Of a stretch of DNA of 64,000 nt, positions 1-8,756 are shown one piece after another. Source of the stretch: Arcticibacter sp041902385. GTDB taxonomy: Bacteria; Bacteroidota; Bacteroidia; Sphingobacteriales; Sphingobacteriaceae. Location: positions 62,001 to 126,000 of the forward strand of contig NZ_CP169244.1 in NCBI RefSeq assembly GCF_041902385.1. The letters are read 5' to 3'. The notes under the pieces are model-generated. The model had not been told where the DNA came from, made no database searches, and saw only the letters and a program-made list of their open reading frames with translations. How positions within the stretch are numbered: the first letter of the stretch is position 1; the number at the start of each line of letters is the position of its first letter. The translations under genes were made by a program, and so were the position numbers.

Positions 1-2
1 GC

Positions 3-677
3 GGCTATAATGCAAGCAACCCTTATGATAAGCGGGATCCACGCCTGACGCTTTATGTTCTCACGAATGGATCGACCGCCGGAACCACAAACTCAGCTAT
101 TAATACAGCGGCTGATGCACCTACAAACGACGGGCTCAACAAGGTGGAGACATCCACTCGTACCGGGTATTACCTCAAAAAACTGCTACGACAAGACGTC
201 AACCTCAATCCCTCATCAACTACTACCCAGAAGCATTACAATCCCCATATCAGATACACCGAAATCTATCTGGCATATGCAGAGGCAGCAAATGAAGCCT
301 GGGGGCCGCTCGGTACCGGAGGTCACGCCTACTCTGCCTATGATGTGATCAAAGCAATACGGACACGCGCCGGTGTAGGTACCGCCAACGGAGACCCTTA
401 TCTCGAATCCGTGAAGAACAGTAAAGATGCAATGCGGATGCTGATCAGAAATGAGCGCAGACTTGAATTATGTTTTGAAGGGTTCCGCTTCTGGGATCTC
501 CGCAGGTGGAACAGCAATCTGAATGAAACCGCTAAAGGAGTGAGTATTTCTGCCGGGACTTATTCCATCATTAATGTCGAAAACAGATCATACGACAATT
601 ACATGATTTACGGTCCGATTCCGTACAGCGAAATACTAAAATACAACAAACTAACCCAAAATGCAGGGTGGAAATAA
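3..677 (+). CDS. SusD/RagB-like outer-membrane lipoprotein, C-terminal part
   Basis: The open frame runs in from the window edge, so only about 224 C-terminal residues are seen and the signal peptide is missing. Typical SusD features are visible: an RDPRL motif near the start, TGYYLKKL, the TPR-like stretch YTEIYLAYAEAANEA, IRTRAGV, and the RRLELCFEGFRFWDLRRWN block followed by a PIPYSEI...NAGW end. SusD proteins are surface lipoproteins that cap a SusC TonB-dependent porin and bind oligosaccharide. The partner SusC is presumably upstream, outside the window. The next gene follows closely and a GH10 xylanase comes after it, so the likely substrate is xylan or arabinoxylan. The family call is secure; the substrate is inferred. 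Confidence 0.93.
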   Translation, partial: GYNASNPYDKRDPRLTLYVLTNGSTAGTTNSAINTAADAPTNDGLNKVETSTRTGYYLKKLLRQDVNLNPSSTTTQKHYNPHIRYTEIYLAYAEAANEAWGPLGTGGHAYSAYDVIKAIRTRAGVGTANGDPYLESVKNSKDAMRMLIRNERRLELCFEGFRFWDLRRWNSNLNETAKGVSISAGTYSIINVENRSYDNYMIYGPIPYSEILKYNKLTQNAGWK

Positions 678-718
678 TGGGAGATATTAAAATGCGAGCT
701 ATTTTAAAACAGACAAAA

Positions 719-1687
719 ATGAATAGGATACTATGGTTAACACTGGCCATTTCGGCGTGTTTCACATCCTGCAAGAATGGAGACTGGGAATTTGACGACT
801 TCAACTTCCAGTCGGTCTATTTCGCTTATCAGGGACCGGTACGAACCATTACGCTGGGTGAAGATATTTTCGACACCTCGCTCGATAATGCGCACAAGTG
901 TGAAATCATGGCAACAATGGGCGGCGTTTACGCCAACAAGAATGATGTAACAGTGGCGATCAAAGTGGACAACGCAATGGCAGAACGCATGGCTTTTAGC
1001 ACAGGCGGTGACTTGATTGCGATGCCATCGAACTACTACACACTGGCTTCAGATAAAATCGTGATTCCAAAGGGAAAAATTTCAGGGGGTGTGGAGGTTC
1101 AGCTGACAGACGCGTTCTTCGCTGATCCCCTTTCTCTAAAGAACACCTACGTGATTCCGATAAAAATGACCAATGTGGCCAATGCCGATTCGATCCTGGC
1201 GGGTAAGGACTACGTCTTCTATGCAGTGAAATACATCAACACCTGGCAGGGCAATTATCTGCGAAGAGGGAAAGACGTGATCACGGGAAAAAACGGCAAT
1301 ACATCGTTAAACAAAACCCTGGTGAGGAGGAAACAATATGTAGAAGATGATGAGGTCGCTCCAATCAAAACGCGTTCCTTAAGTGCGTCTGAATTTCCTG
1401 TTGTGTTTAAGGATCAAAACAACAATAACATCACTTGCAAGCTGCTGCTAAACTTTGACGCTTCAGGCAATTGTACCATCACCAATGGAGATGACACGTT
1501 TACTGCCAGCGGAAGCGGAAAGTTCGTCAAGAGAGGTGAAAAAAACAGCTGGGGTGCTAAAGACCGGGATGCCCTTTATCTCAATTACCAGATTGACCTC
1601 TCATCCATGCACATTTCCTCTGCTGATACGCTGGTAATGCGCGATCGGGGAGTTAAAATGGAAACTTTCACCCCAGTTCGCAAATAG
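719..1687 (+). CDS. DUF1735/DUF5627-type lipoprotein of a xylan locus (putative surface glycan-binding protein)
   Basis: A 322-residue protein with a lipoprotein-like N-terminus (MNRILWLTLAISACFTSC). An upstream ATG at 668 overlaps the susD stop and would add 17 non-hydrophobic residues, so I chose the ATG at 719, which gives a normal signal peptide. The body has the stretches FQSVYFAYQGPVRTITLGED, MPSNYYTLASDKIVIPKG and GGVEVQLTDAFFADPLSLKN, which I recognise from the DUF1735 plus DUF5627 lipoproteins encoded right after SusD in Bacteroidota xylan loci. Such proteins are thought to help hold polysaccharide at the cell surface; no enzyme motif is visible. It lies between susD and the GH10 gene and is probably cotranscribed with both. 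The family call comes from memory of similar sequences; the function is inferred from position. Confidence 0.75.
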   Translation: MNRILWLTLAISACFTSCKNGDWEFDDFNFQSVYFAYQGPVRTITLGEDIFDTSLDNAHKCEIMATMGGVYANKNDVTVAIKVDNAMAERMAFSTGGDLIAMPSNYYTLASDKIVIPKGKISGGVEVQLTDAFFADPLSLKNTYVIPIKMTNVANADSILAGKDYVFYAVKYINTWQGNYLRRGKDVITGKNGNTSLNKTLVRRKQYVEDDEVAPIKTRSLSASEFPVVFKDQNNNNITCKLLLNFDASGNCTITNGDDTFTASGSGKFVKRGEKNSWGAKDRDALYLNYQIDLSSMHISSADTLVMRDRGVKMETFTPVRK

Positions 1688-1710
1688 TGTTCAGATAAAA
1701 AAATTACGAG

Positions 1711-3384
1711 ATGAAATATATTTATCAAATGGTCCTGGGCCTGTCACTTTCTGTGGCAGTGACTTCCTGCACCAAACACGAGACTCTCGACTTTGAGGTG
1801 GATAAGCCCGCGAGCTTAGCCGATCAGGAAATCATAGATGCCTATGAGCCACTCAAAGCCTATTTAAAACCAGAGACGAGTTCGAATTTCAAATTCGGCG
1901 TTGCACTCTCTCTGTCGGAATACATTAATAAGGGCGTGAAGTATCGTCTGGCAAACAGCAACTTTAATGAGATCGTGTTGGGCTACGAAATGAAGCACGG
2001 CGCGGTGGTCCAATCGAACGGAAAGCTAAACATGGATAACATAAAGTCGCTTCTGTCGGCCGCAAAAAATGCAGGGATGTCAGTATATGGCCATACATTA
2101 TGCTGGCACGCAAATCAGAACGCCACCTATCTAAACAGTCTGATTGCGCCAACTATCATCCCGGGAAACGGGCCTGCACTGGAAGCCAATTTACTATCGA
2201 ACAGCAATTTCGACGCAGGAAATATCTCGGGCTGGTTCGGATGGGGTAATAGCTCTGAAAGAGGAGTCACGGCAAGCGGACAAGGGCACGGCGGCACGGG
2301 ATACGCCCTTTTTATGACCAACCCCTCGAAGGTAGAGTCGTACAAGGCCCAAACAGCGTACGACTTCAGCACCCCCTTGCAAGGAGCATCGACCTACAAG
2401 CTCAAGTTTTATGTAAAAGGAACGGTGGCAGGCAGCGCCTCGGCTGGCCTGCAGGATCCGGTAACCTATAGTGGCGATGATTTTGGCTCATTCAATATTA
2501 CTACAGACTGGCAATTGGTTGAACTCGAAAAAGTGACATCGACGAACGACAGAAAGCGCTTCCTGTTCAGTTTTGGAAATTATGGGGGCACGATTTATAT
2601 TGATGACATATCATTGCAGCGTTTCAATCCAAACGCAGGTGAGCAGCGCATCGAGAAAACTCAGGCAGAAAAGAAGCAGATCATCACTAACGCACTTAAA
2701 CAGTTCATCTCAGGCATGGTGGATACATGCAAGACCTATGTAAAAGCCTGGGACGTGGTGAACGAACCTATGGACGATGGCCGCCCATATGAACTTAAAA
2801 CGGGGGTGGGTAAAAAGCTTGCTGCCGACGAATTCTACTGGCAGGACTACATGGGCAAGGATTACGCTGTTGAAGCGTTTAAGCTAGCGCGGGAACATGC
2901 GAATGCCAGCGACAAGCTTTTCATCAATGATTATAACCTCGAATACAACCTCGACAAATGTAAGGGACTCATTGAGTATGTGAAGTACATTGAAGGAAAA
3001 GGGGCAAAAGTTGACGGAATAGGCACACAAATGCATATCACGATTAAATCAGATAAAGAGAAGATCGCCAATATGTTTACCCTTCTGGCGGCAACCGGTA
3101 AATTAATCAAGGTATCTGAACTTGATATCGGCTTAGGCGACGTTAAAACCGCTCAGGCAACCAAGGAGCAGTATAAAGAACAGCAGGAGATGTATAAATA
3201 CGTCATAGACAAATATTTTGAGCTGATTCCTCCTGCTCAGCGGTACGGAATCACAATCTGGAGCCCAACAGACAGCCCTGCAAATTCGAGCTGGAGAGCA
3301 GGCGAACCTATCGGCCTGTGGACCGAGGGCTTTACCCGTAAACCGGCTTATATGGGAGTGGCAGAGGCCCTGAAAGGCAAATAG
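1711..3384 (+). CDS. GH10 endo-1,4-beta-xylanase lipoprotein with inserted CBM
   Basis: 557 residues, lipoprotein signal peptide ending VAVTSC. The GH10 barrel begins about residue 60 (FKFGVALSLSEYI), reaches GHTLCWHANQ, and is then interrupted by a roughly 160-residue jelly-roll module of the CBM4/9/22 type (NLLSNSNFDAGNISGWFGWG to YIDDISLQRF). It resumes with the acid/base glutamate E352 in WDVVNEP and the nucleophile E470 in VSELDIG. It should hydrolyse internal beta-1,4 bonds of xylan at the cell surface. GH10 enzymes with a binding module inserted after the third strand are known from Bacteroides and Prevotella xylan loci, so the layout is expected. It is the last gene of the first operon; a strong terminator follows at once. 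Confidence 0.95.
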   Translation: MKYIYQMVLGLSLSVAVTSCTKHETLDFEVDKPASLADQEIIDAYEPLKAYLKPETSSNFKFGVALSLSEYINKGVKYRLANSNFNEIVLGYEMKHGAVVQSNGKLNMDNIKSLLSAAKNAGMSVYGHTLCWHANQNATYLNSLIAPTIIPGNGPALEANLLSNSNFDAGNISGWFGWGNSSERGVTASGQGHGGTGYALFMTNPSKVESYKAQTAYDFSTPLQGASTYKLKFYVKGTVAGSASAGLQDPVTYSGDDFGSFNITTDWQLVELEKVTSTNDRKRFLFSFGNYGGTIYIDDISLQRFNPNAGEQRIEKTQAEKKQIITNALKQFISGMVDTCKTYVKAWDVVNEPMDDGRPYELKTGVGKKLAADEFYWQDYMGKDYAVEAFKLAREHANASDKLFINDYNLEYNLDKCKGLIEYVKYIEGKGAKVDGIGTQMHITIKSDKEKIANMFTLLAATGKLIKVSELDIGLGDVKTAQATKEQYKEQQEMYKYVIDKYFELIPPAQRYGITIWSPTDSPANSSWRAGEPIGLWTEGFTRKPAYMGVAEALKGK

Positions 3385-3403
3385 CCCAAAGAAAAGAACG
3401 ATG

Positions 3404-3440
3404 TACCGGGAGCTGTGCAGAACGAGCTCCCGGTATTTTC
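3404..3440 (+). terminator. Rho-independent-type terminator after the GH10 gene
   Basis: Perfect inverted repeat TACCGGGAGCT (3404-3414) with AGCTCCCGGTA (3425-3435), a 10-nt loop, then TTTTC. It lies 20 nt after the xylanase stop and closes the first operon. Confidence 0.85.
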
Positions 3441-3649
3441 ATCGCATAAACCTTATCATTCTGCCGGAACTACCTCTCTTTATCAAGCAACGAGAATTAT
3501 ACTATTCCTTCCCCCGCGGCATTATGCTTTTTAAGGAAAATAGCGCTTAAATTCAAGAAACAGCGGCCTGAAGAGCTCTAAATCTGCTCCGCTAAACATT
3601 TCTGCTACTTTTTTAGTCACCCGGTTCCGACCCAGTAGACAGCGGCAGA

Positions 3650-3657
3650 TAGCTTTG
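3650..3657 (+). promoter_or_regulatory. Candidate -7 box upstream of the second susC
   Basis: TAGCTTTG matches the Bacteroidota -7 consensus TAnnTTTG. No clear TTG is seen at the -33 spacing. It lies about 255 nt before susC at 3912, so the leader would be long. The 3441-3911 gap otherwise holds only a 28-codon reading frame at 3733-3819 (start MKRFQPASGMF), whose coding status is unknown. Confidence 0.35.
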
Positions 3658-3911
3658 TTTCATGCTATTGCTCCTGAGCAAGGCTGTACCAGTTATAAAC
3701 AACAAATTTCCATCACCTTAAAACAATTTATTATGAAACGATTTCAACCCGCCTCAGGGATGTTCTCCTTGGCCAAGGCTGACATCACATGCGCGTCTTT
3801 CTTTCTAACCGACGGCTAGACTGAGCCACAATTTCTATGGTGCCTGCTTTCAATAAAGGGCCAAAAGCAAGTCATTAAACTACCAATTCACTTCTAATAG
3901 AAATACCTGTT

Positions 3912-6900
3912 ATGCAAAGACTCAAACTCAAACTAAGTCCAGAAGCCTGCGTAGGTTTCTGTGTATTAATTATAGCCTTGTTATATCCCTGGCAATCCCG
4001 GGCACAGGGTAATCAGATAACTGTAACCGGGACAGTGCGGGAAGCTTCAGGAGTACTGCCAGGCGTAAGTATTAAAGTAAAGGGAACAACAAAAGGCACT
4101 ATCTCTGACTCGCAAGGAAAATATCGCATCAGTACTGCTCCAACTGCGGTACTTGAATTCATCAGCATTGGTTTTGCCAGGCAGGAAGTTCCGGTAAACG
4201 GACGAACAGTTATTGATGTGGTGTTAAAAGCGGATGAAAAAACGCTTGATGAAGTGGTCGTTATTGGATATGGAACACAAAAGAAAGTGGACCTCTCCTC
4301 CTCTATAGCGACCGTTGAAACAAAGGACCTATTAAAGGTGCCGGGCGGCTTTCAGGCCGTTATGCAAAGTTCAGTTCCGGGCGTGCAGGTGAACGCCGGT
4401 ACGATCAGGATCCGTGGTGTAGGGTCTATTAACAATACGGACCCCCTTTATGTCGTCGACGGTATGATCGGAGGAGCTGTGCCTGACGATAACAACATCG
4501 CCAGTATCCAGATCCTTAAAGACGCAGCATCAAGCGCCATATACGGATCCCGCGGTGCTAATGGGGTCATCCTGATCACGACAAAACGGGGAACGGCCGG
4601 CCCCGTGAAGCTTGACTACTTTGGCTTTAGTGGCACGAAAACGATATCCAACAATGTGGATATGCTGAACGGGCAACAGCTGGCTGAACTGATCAATGAA
4701 GAGATGTACAATCAGAACCCGGCCAGGACGGACTATCTTCCTGCACTGTCCAACCCGGCAGCCATTGGGCAGGGGTATAACATGGTCGACGCCCTGCTTC
4801 ATACCGGTTCTTACCAAAAGCACAACCTTTCAATAAGCGGCGGCGGAGAAAATGCCACTTTCCGTATTAATGGTATTTATTCAACCGACAAGCCTATTCT
4901 GATCCGCGACAAGTATAAGACGTATGGCACGCAGTTCATTTCTGATTTTACGAAAGGCAAATTAAAGATCGGAGAAACAGTGCTGCTGAACTTTAACAGC
5001 CGGACCTGGAGCGATAAGAATCTGATCGATGCACAAAGGTGGTCATCCACCCTCCCGCTCTACGATCCGAACAGCACTACCGGATTCGCCGGCGCGGGTA
5101 ACGGAACTGATGTTGCCAGTGCTCTTGCCAATGCCTACCTGAATGAGAACAACAATGAAAGTTTCTTCGCCAACGGAAACGTCTGGGCCTCTTACGAGTT
5201 TATTCCCGGGCTGAAATATAAGTTCAATTTAGGTCTTGATCTGAACAGGAGCAGAAACCAGGGCTATATCTCCGCCTATTCCGTAGGTCAGTATCAGAAC
5301 CACGATCCGGACGAATTGAACATCTCCAGCAATCAGAACAATCGCTGGCTCTTTGAGCATACGCTGTCGTACGACAAAACGATAGGGAAGCACAACATCA
5401 GTGCTGTTGCAGGTATCACGTCTGAAGAGTCGAGGTACAAAGCGGTAAACGCAGGTGCAAGGGCTCTGCCGAGCTCCGACGTATTAATTCTGGGGCTCAC
5501 CACCTTGTCTTCATCCAAAGTGGTAGGATCGGGACTGGGGCAGTTTGCCATGTATTCAATGCTGGGACGTATCAACTACAGTTATGAAAGTAAATACCTG
5601 CTTACGTTCAACTTCCGGCGTGACGGATCAGCGAACTTCAGTAAGACCTACCGTTACGGGAACTTTCCTTCTGTCTCTGCAGGCTGGAGGGTTAGCCAGG
5701 AGAAGTTCATGAAAAATGTCTCGTTCATTAACGACCTGAAACTGAGAGGAAGTTATGGTCTGCTTGGTAATTCAGACATTGCTCAATACCAGTATCAAAG
5801 GACAGTCAGTTTCGACCGCGTGTGGTATTATCTGAACGATGTGATGGTAACAGGAGCACAGCCCCTTACCCCCTCCAATCCAAATGTGAAGTGGGAAAGC
5901 CAGTACTCCACCGACCTCGGAATCGACCTGTCCATGTTTAATAACAAGGTATCGCTGACGGCTGACTACTATAACAAAAAAACGGAGGACATGCTGGTCA
6001 ACGTACCGATCTCCTATGTTGCAGGGTATATCGATAATTTCCCCGTTTTAAATGCAGGCAATATCCGGAACCGTGGCTGGGATTTCATTGCAACTTACAG
6101 GAATTCATCAAAGAAGTTCGGTTACTCAGCATCCGCAAACATTTCTTTCGTGAACAATAAAGTGCTAAGCCTCGGTAACAACAACGAAATACTATTCGGA
6201 GCGGTAAATCCAGGAGGCGATAACGTGACGAGAACGGCTGTGGGCCGCTCTATCGGGGAGTTCTGGGGCTATATTACAGATGGGCTCTATACTACTGATG
6301 CCCAGCTGCAGCAAGACAAAGCCTTTGCTCCAAAAGCAGCCCTGGGGGATGTGAGATTTAAAGACCTCAACGGCGATAATGCAATTAACAATAAGGACAA
6401 GGCGTTCATCGGCAGTCCTATTCCCGACTTCAGCTACGGCTTTAATATGGACGCAAGTTATGGGGCAAAATTCGGCACCCTTGACTTTTCCATGATCTGG
6501 CAGGGAGTACAGGGGAACGAAATTTATAATAACAGCAAGTACTGGGGAGAAGGGATGTATCATTACTACAATAACTTCGCCACTACGCTTGACAGGTACC
6601 GCGCAGAGGAGCTCGTATTTACCAACCCGGTCTCGGGTGTTAAAACGGTTTATCCCAAAAATGTAAACACTGATATGCCGCGTGCTGTACTGGGCGACCC
6701 GAATCAAAACCTGCGTGCATCAAGCCGGTTCATCGAGGACGGCTCATACCTGCGCTTAAAATCGCTGACACTGGGCTATACCCTGCCTGAACAAGTGGCC
6801 AAGAGGCTAAAGATTGACCGGTTGCGTTTGTATGTCGGGGGCAAGAACCTTTTCACCTTCACCAAGTATTCAGGCTACGACCCGGAAGTAGGATCAGACG

Positions 6901-7004
6901 AAGGAAGATACAATCTCGCCCGTGGTATCGATGCGCAAAGGCCATGGGGCCGGACCTTCCCCAATTCAAAGGAATTCTTTTTAGGAGCACAGTTTACACT
7001 ATAA
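3912..7004 (+). CDS. SusC/RagA-family TonB-dependent outer-membrane transporter (xylan locus)
   Basis: 1030 residues with a signal peptide ending near WQSRAQG. A carboxypeptidase-regulatory-like domain (ITVTGTVREASGVLPGVSIKVKGT) is followed by the TonB-box-like DEVVVIGYGTQKK (about residues 112-124), the plug domain (LYVVDGMIGG, IQILKDAASSAIYGSRGANGVILITTKRG) and a beta-barrel ending in LGAQFTL with a terminal aromatic pattern. There is no N-terminal STN domain, so it should not signal through a FecR partner; control is more likely by the nearby HTCS. It imports xylo-oligosaccharides across the outer membrane together with the SusD encoded 9 nt downstream. The substrate is inferred from the neighbouring GH10, GH3 and GH43 genes. 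Confidence 0.95.
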   Translation: MQRLKLKLSPEACVGFCVLIIALLYPWQSRAQGNQITVTGTVREASGVLPGVSIKVKGTTKGTISDSQGKYRISTAPTAVLEFISIGFARQEVPVNGRTVIDVVLKADEKTLDEVVVIGYGTQKKVDLSSSIATVETKDLLKVPGGFQAVMQSSVPGVQVNAGTIRIRGVGSINNTDPLYVVDGMIGGAVPDDNNIASIQILKDAASSAIYGSRGANGVILITTKRGTAGPVKLDYFGFSGTKTISNNVDMLNGQQLAELINEEMYNQNPARTDYLPALSNPAAIGQGYNMVDALLHTGSYQKHNLSISGGGENATFRINGIYSTDKPILIRDKYKTYGTQFISDFTKGKLKIGETVLLNFNSRTWSDKNLIDAQRWSSTLPLYDPNSTTGFAGAGNGTDVASALANAYLNENNNESFFANGNVWASYEFIPGLKYKFNLGLDLNRSRNQGYISAYSVGQYQNHDPDELNISSNQNNRWLFEHTLSYDKTIGKHNISAVAGITSEESRYKAVNAGARALPSSDVLILGLTTLSSSKVVGSGLGQFAMYSMLGRINYSYESKYLLTFNFRRDGSANFSKTYRYGNFPSVSAGWRVSQEKFMKNVSFINDLKLRGSYGLLGNSDIAQYQYQRTVSFDRVWYYLNDVMVTGAQPLTPSNPNVKWESQYSTDLGIDLSMFNNKVSLTADYYNKKTEDMLVNVPISYVAGYIDNFPVLNAGNIRNRGWDFIATYRNSSKKFGYSASANISFVNNKVLSLGNNNEILFGAVNPGGDNVTRTAVGRSIGEFWGYITDGLYTTDAQLQQDKAFAPKAALGDVRFKDLNGDNAINNKDKAFIGSPIPDFSYGFNMDASYGAKFGTLDFSMIWQGVQGNEIYNNSKYWGEGMYHYYNNFATTLDRYRAEELVFTNPVSGVKTVYPKNVNTDMPRAVLGDPNQNLRASSRFIEDGSYLRLKSLTLGYTLPEQVAKRLKIDRLRLYVGGKNLFTFTKYSGYDPEVGSDEGRYNLARGIDAQRPWGRTFPNSKEFFLGAQFTL

Positions 7005-7013
7005 TTTTTGAAG

Positions 7014-8621
7014 ATGAAAACGATCATAAAGACCCGAAATATTATCTTGCTTACTATTGCTCTGCTGGCAAGCTGTAAGCCCGACCTCGATCTCCTGAAC
7101 CCGCAGGAATTGTCTACCGATACGTATTACCGTACGGCTGATCAGCTGGAGGCGGCTGTTATACCGGCCTATCAGGCCCTGATCGGAAGAGCTGCCGGGG
7201 GATACGGACGCGCCTTATATTACGAGCTTCTCGCTCCCGGCGACGATTTCGATCACACCTTTAAATGGGAGCCGATGTATCAGGATACCTATAATACTCC
7301 CGCCAGTGACGGTATGGCTTCTAACACCTGGAAAGATTTCTGGAATGGCGTTTCTACAGCAAACCTCGCTATTGACAAAATATCCAACTTTACAGGGCAG
7401 ATTGATGAGCAACGTAAAAACAGGCTACTGGGAGAGGCGTATTTTCTGAGGGGGCTGCATTACATGCACCTGGCCTGCTTATTCGGCGAAACGGTTCCAC
7501 TGATGGACAAACCCATCACCTCTGATGCCGAGTACTATCCAACCAATTCAAGCAAGGGGCAGATATACGCTCTGATTGTAAGCGATTTTCAGAAAGCAGA
7601 ATCGCTGCTGCCGGTGAGGAAGACCTTGTATGCAAGTGCAGCCCACATCGGCCGGGCCACCAAGGGCGCCGCACAGGCCTATCTTGCCAGGGCCTACCTC
7701 TACAGGCCGATCCTGGAAAGCGGACAGGCAGCTGAATTTGCAAAAGCAGAAGCAGAATTAAAGAAAGTGATTGAAAGCGGAGAATACAGGCTCGTGGATT
7801 ATTTTAAAGACAATTTCTCCGAGAGAACAGAGAACAACTCTGAATCAGTTTTTGAAGTGCAGCTGCACAATGGGCCGGGATGGCTTGGAGACGACATCTC
7901 CTGCTCCTGGCGCTGGCAGGAAATCGGAATGTTTGACGGAACAGGCGGCGCCTGGTGGAACCTCGCTCCAAATAAGAAAACATATGACGAGTTTGAGCCA
8001 GGTGATCCGCGAAAATACATGACCCTCTGGTGCGACAACGGTGCCTATTACACACAGGTGGACGGCAAGGTTACAAATTACACAGACTGGATGAAAAACC
8101 TTGCTACCAACAAGGATAAGTATGGCACCCGGAAATATTGTCCAGACGTACAGGTACCCGATATTGATGACGGCATCAACGACCGCCTCCTTCGCTACGC
8201 CGACGTTTACCTGATGTATGCAGAATGCCTGAATGAAAAGGGAGATGTTGAGGGCGCCAAGTTCTATATCAACGAAGTAAGAAAACGTGCTAACAACATC
8301 GTGCCATCAGAACAACCGCATCTATGGTATCAGCATTCGAGAGGAACAATTCCCGATGTCGACGGACTGCTGGCAAAAGATATGACGATCAATGGTGTCA
8401 GACTCAATAACATCAAGAACATTATCGCTCATGAACGGTATGTTGAGTTTGCAGGAGAGTATCTTCGCTATTTTGACCTGCTTCGCTGGGGCAGTGCTGA
8501 CCCGAAATGGCTGGAACCACTAAAGAAGCTGGGATGGACTGAGCGGTCAACCTATTATCCATTCCCGCAGGCAGAATTGGATAACAATAAAAACCTGAAG
8601 GGTAATGCGATGAATAACTAG
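7014..8621 (+). CDS. SusD/RagB-like outer-membrane lipoprotein (xylan locus)
   Basis: 535 residues. A TTG at 7008 is possible, but the ATG at 7014 gives a clean lipoprotein signal (MKTIIKTRNIILLTIALLAS then C) and sits 9 nt after the susC stop, so I prefer it. SusD landmarks: LLNPQELSTDTYYRTADQLE, FWNGVSTANLAIDKI, LLGEAYFLRGLHYMHLACLFG, LLRYADVYLMYAECLNEKG, HERYVEFAGEYLRYFDLLRWG and a YYPFPQAELDNN end. It binds glycan at the surface as the lid of the SusC channel encoded just upstream. This is the second SusC/D pair of the locus, a layout also seen in xylan loci of gut Bacteroides. Confidence 0.95.
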   Translation: MKTIIKTRNIILLTIALLASCKPDLDLLNPQELSTDTYYRTADQLEAAVIPAYQALIGRAAGGYGRALYYELLAPGDDFDHTFKWEPMYQDTYNTPASDGMASNTWKDFWNGVSTANLAIDKISNFTGQIDEQRKNRLLGEAYFLRGLHYMHLACLFGETVPLMDKPITSDAEYYPTNSSKGQIYALIVSDFQKAESLLPVRKTLYASAAHIGRATKGAAQAYLARAYLYRPILESGQAAEFAKAEAELKKVIESGEYRLVDYFKDNFSERTENNSESVFEVQLHNGPGWLGDDISCSWRWQEIGMFDGTGGAWWNLAPNKKTYDEFEPGDPRKYMTLWCDNGAYYTQVDGKVTNYTDWMKNLATNKDKYGTRKYCPDVQVPDIDDGINDRLLRYADVYLMYAECLNEKGDVEGAKFYINEVRKRANNIVPSEQPHLWYQHSRGTIPDVDGLLAKDMTINGVRLNNIKNIIAHERYVEFAGEYLRYFDLLRWGSADPKWLEPLKKLGWTERSTYYPFPQAELDNNKNLKGNAMNN

Positions 8622-8639
8622 CAGAGGCCTGCTTATAAA

Positions 8640-8702
8640 AAATGCGTTCGGACATTCCTGGAAACTAAAACCAGGAAATAGTCCGAACGCATTTCTTTTT
8701 TA
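8640..8702. terminator. Long hairpin between convergent operons
   Basis: AAATGCGTTCGGAC (8640-8653) pairs with GTCCGAACGCATTT (8681-8694), with an inner CCTGG/CCAGG stem, followed by CTTTTTTT. It sits between convergent susD (+) and GH3 (-) and could stop transcription both ways. Confidence 0.85.
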
Positions 8703-8756
8703 TAAAGAGTGGGCTCAAGCCCTGGTGCCGACAGAAACGGCGGCTATTGTCAATTC

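Noticed and set aside
668..718. Upstream start at 668 for the DUF1735/DUF5627 lipoprotein
   Set aside because: Would put 17 polar residues ahead of a good signal peptide and overlap the susD stop.
6192..6707. 171-codon minus-strand frame
   Set aside because: Antisense to the susC barrel; composition is typical of a shadow.
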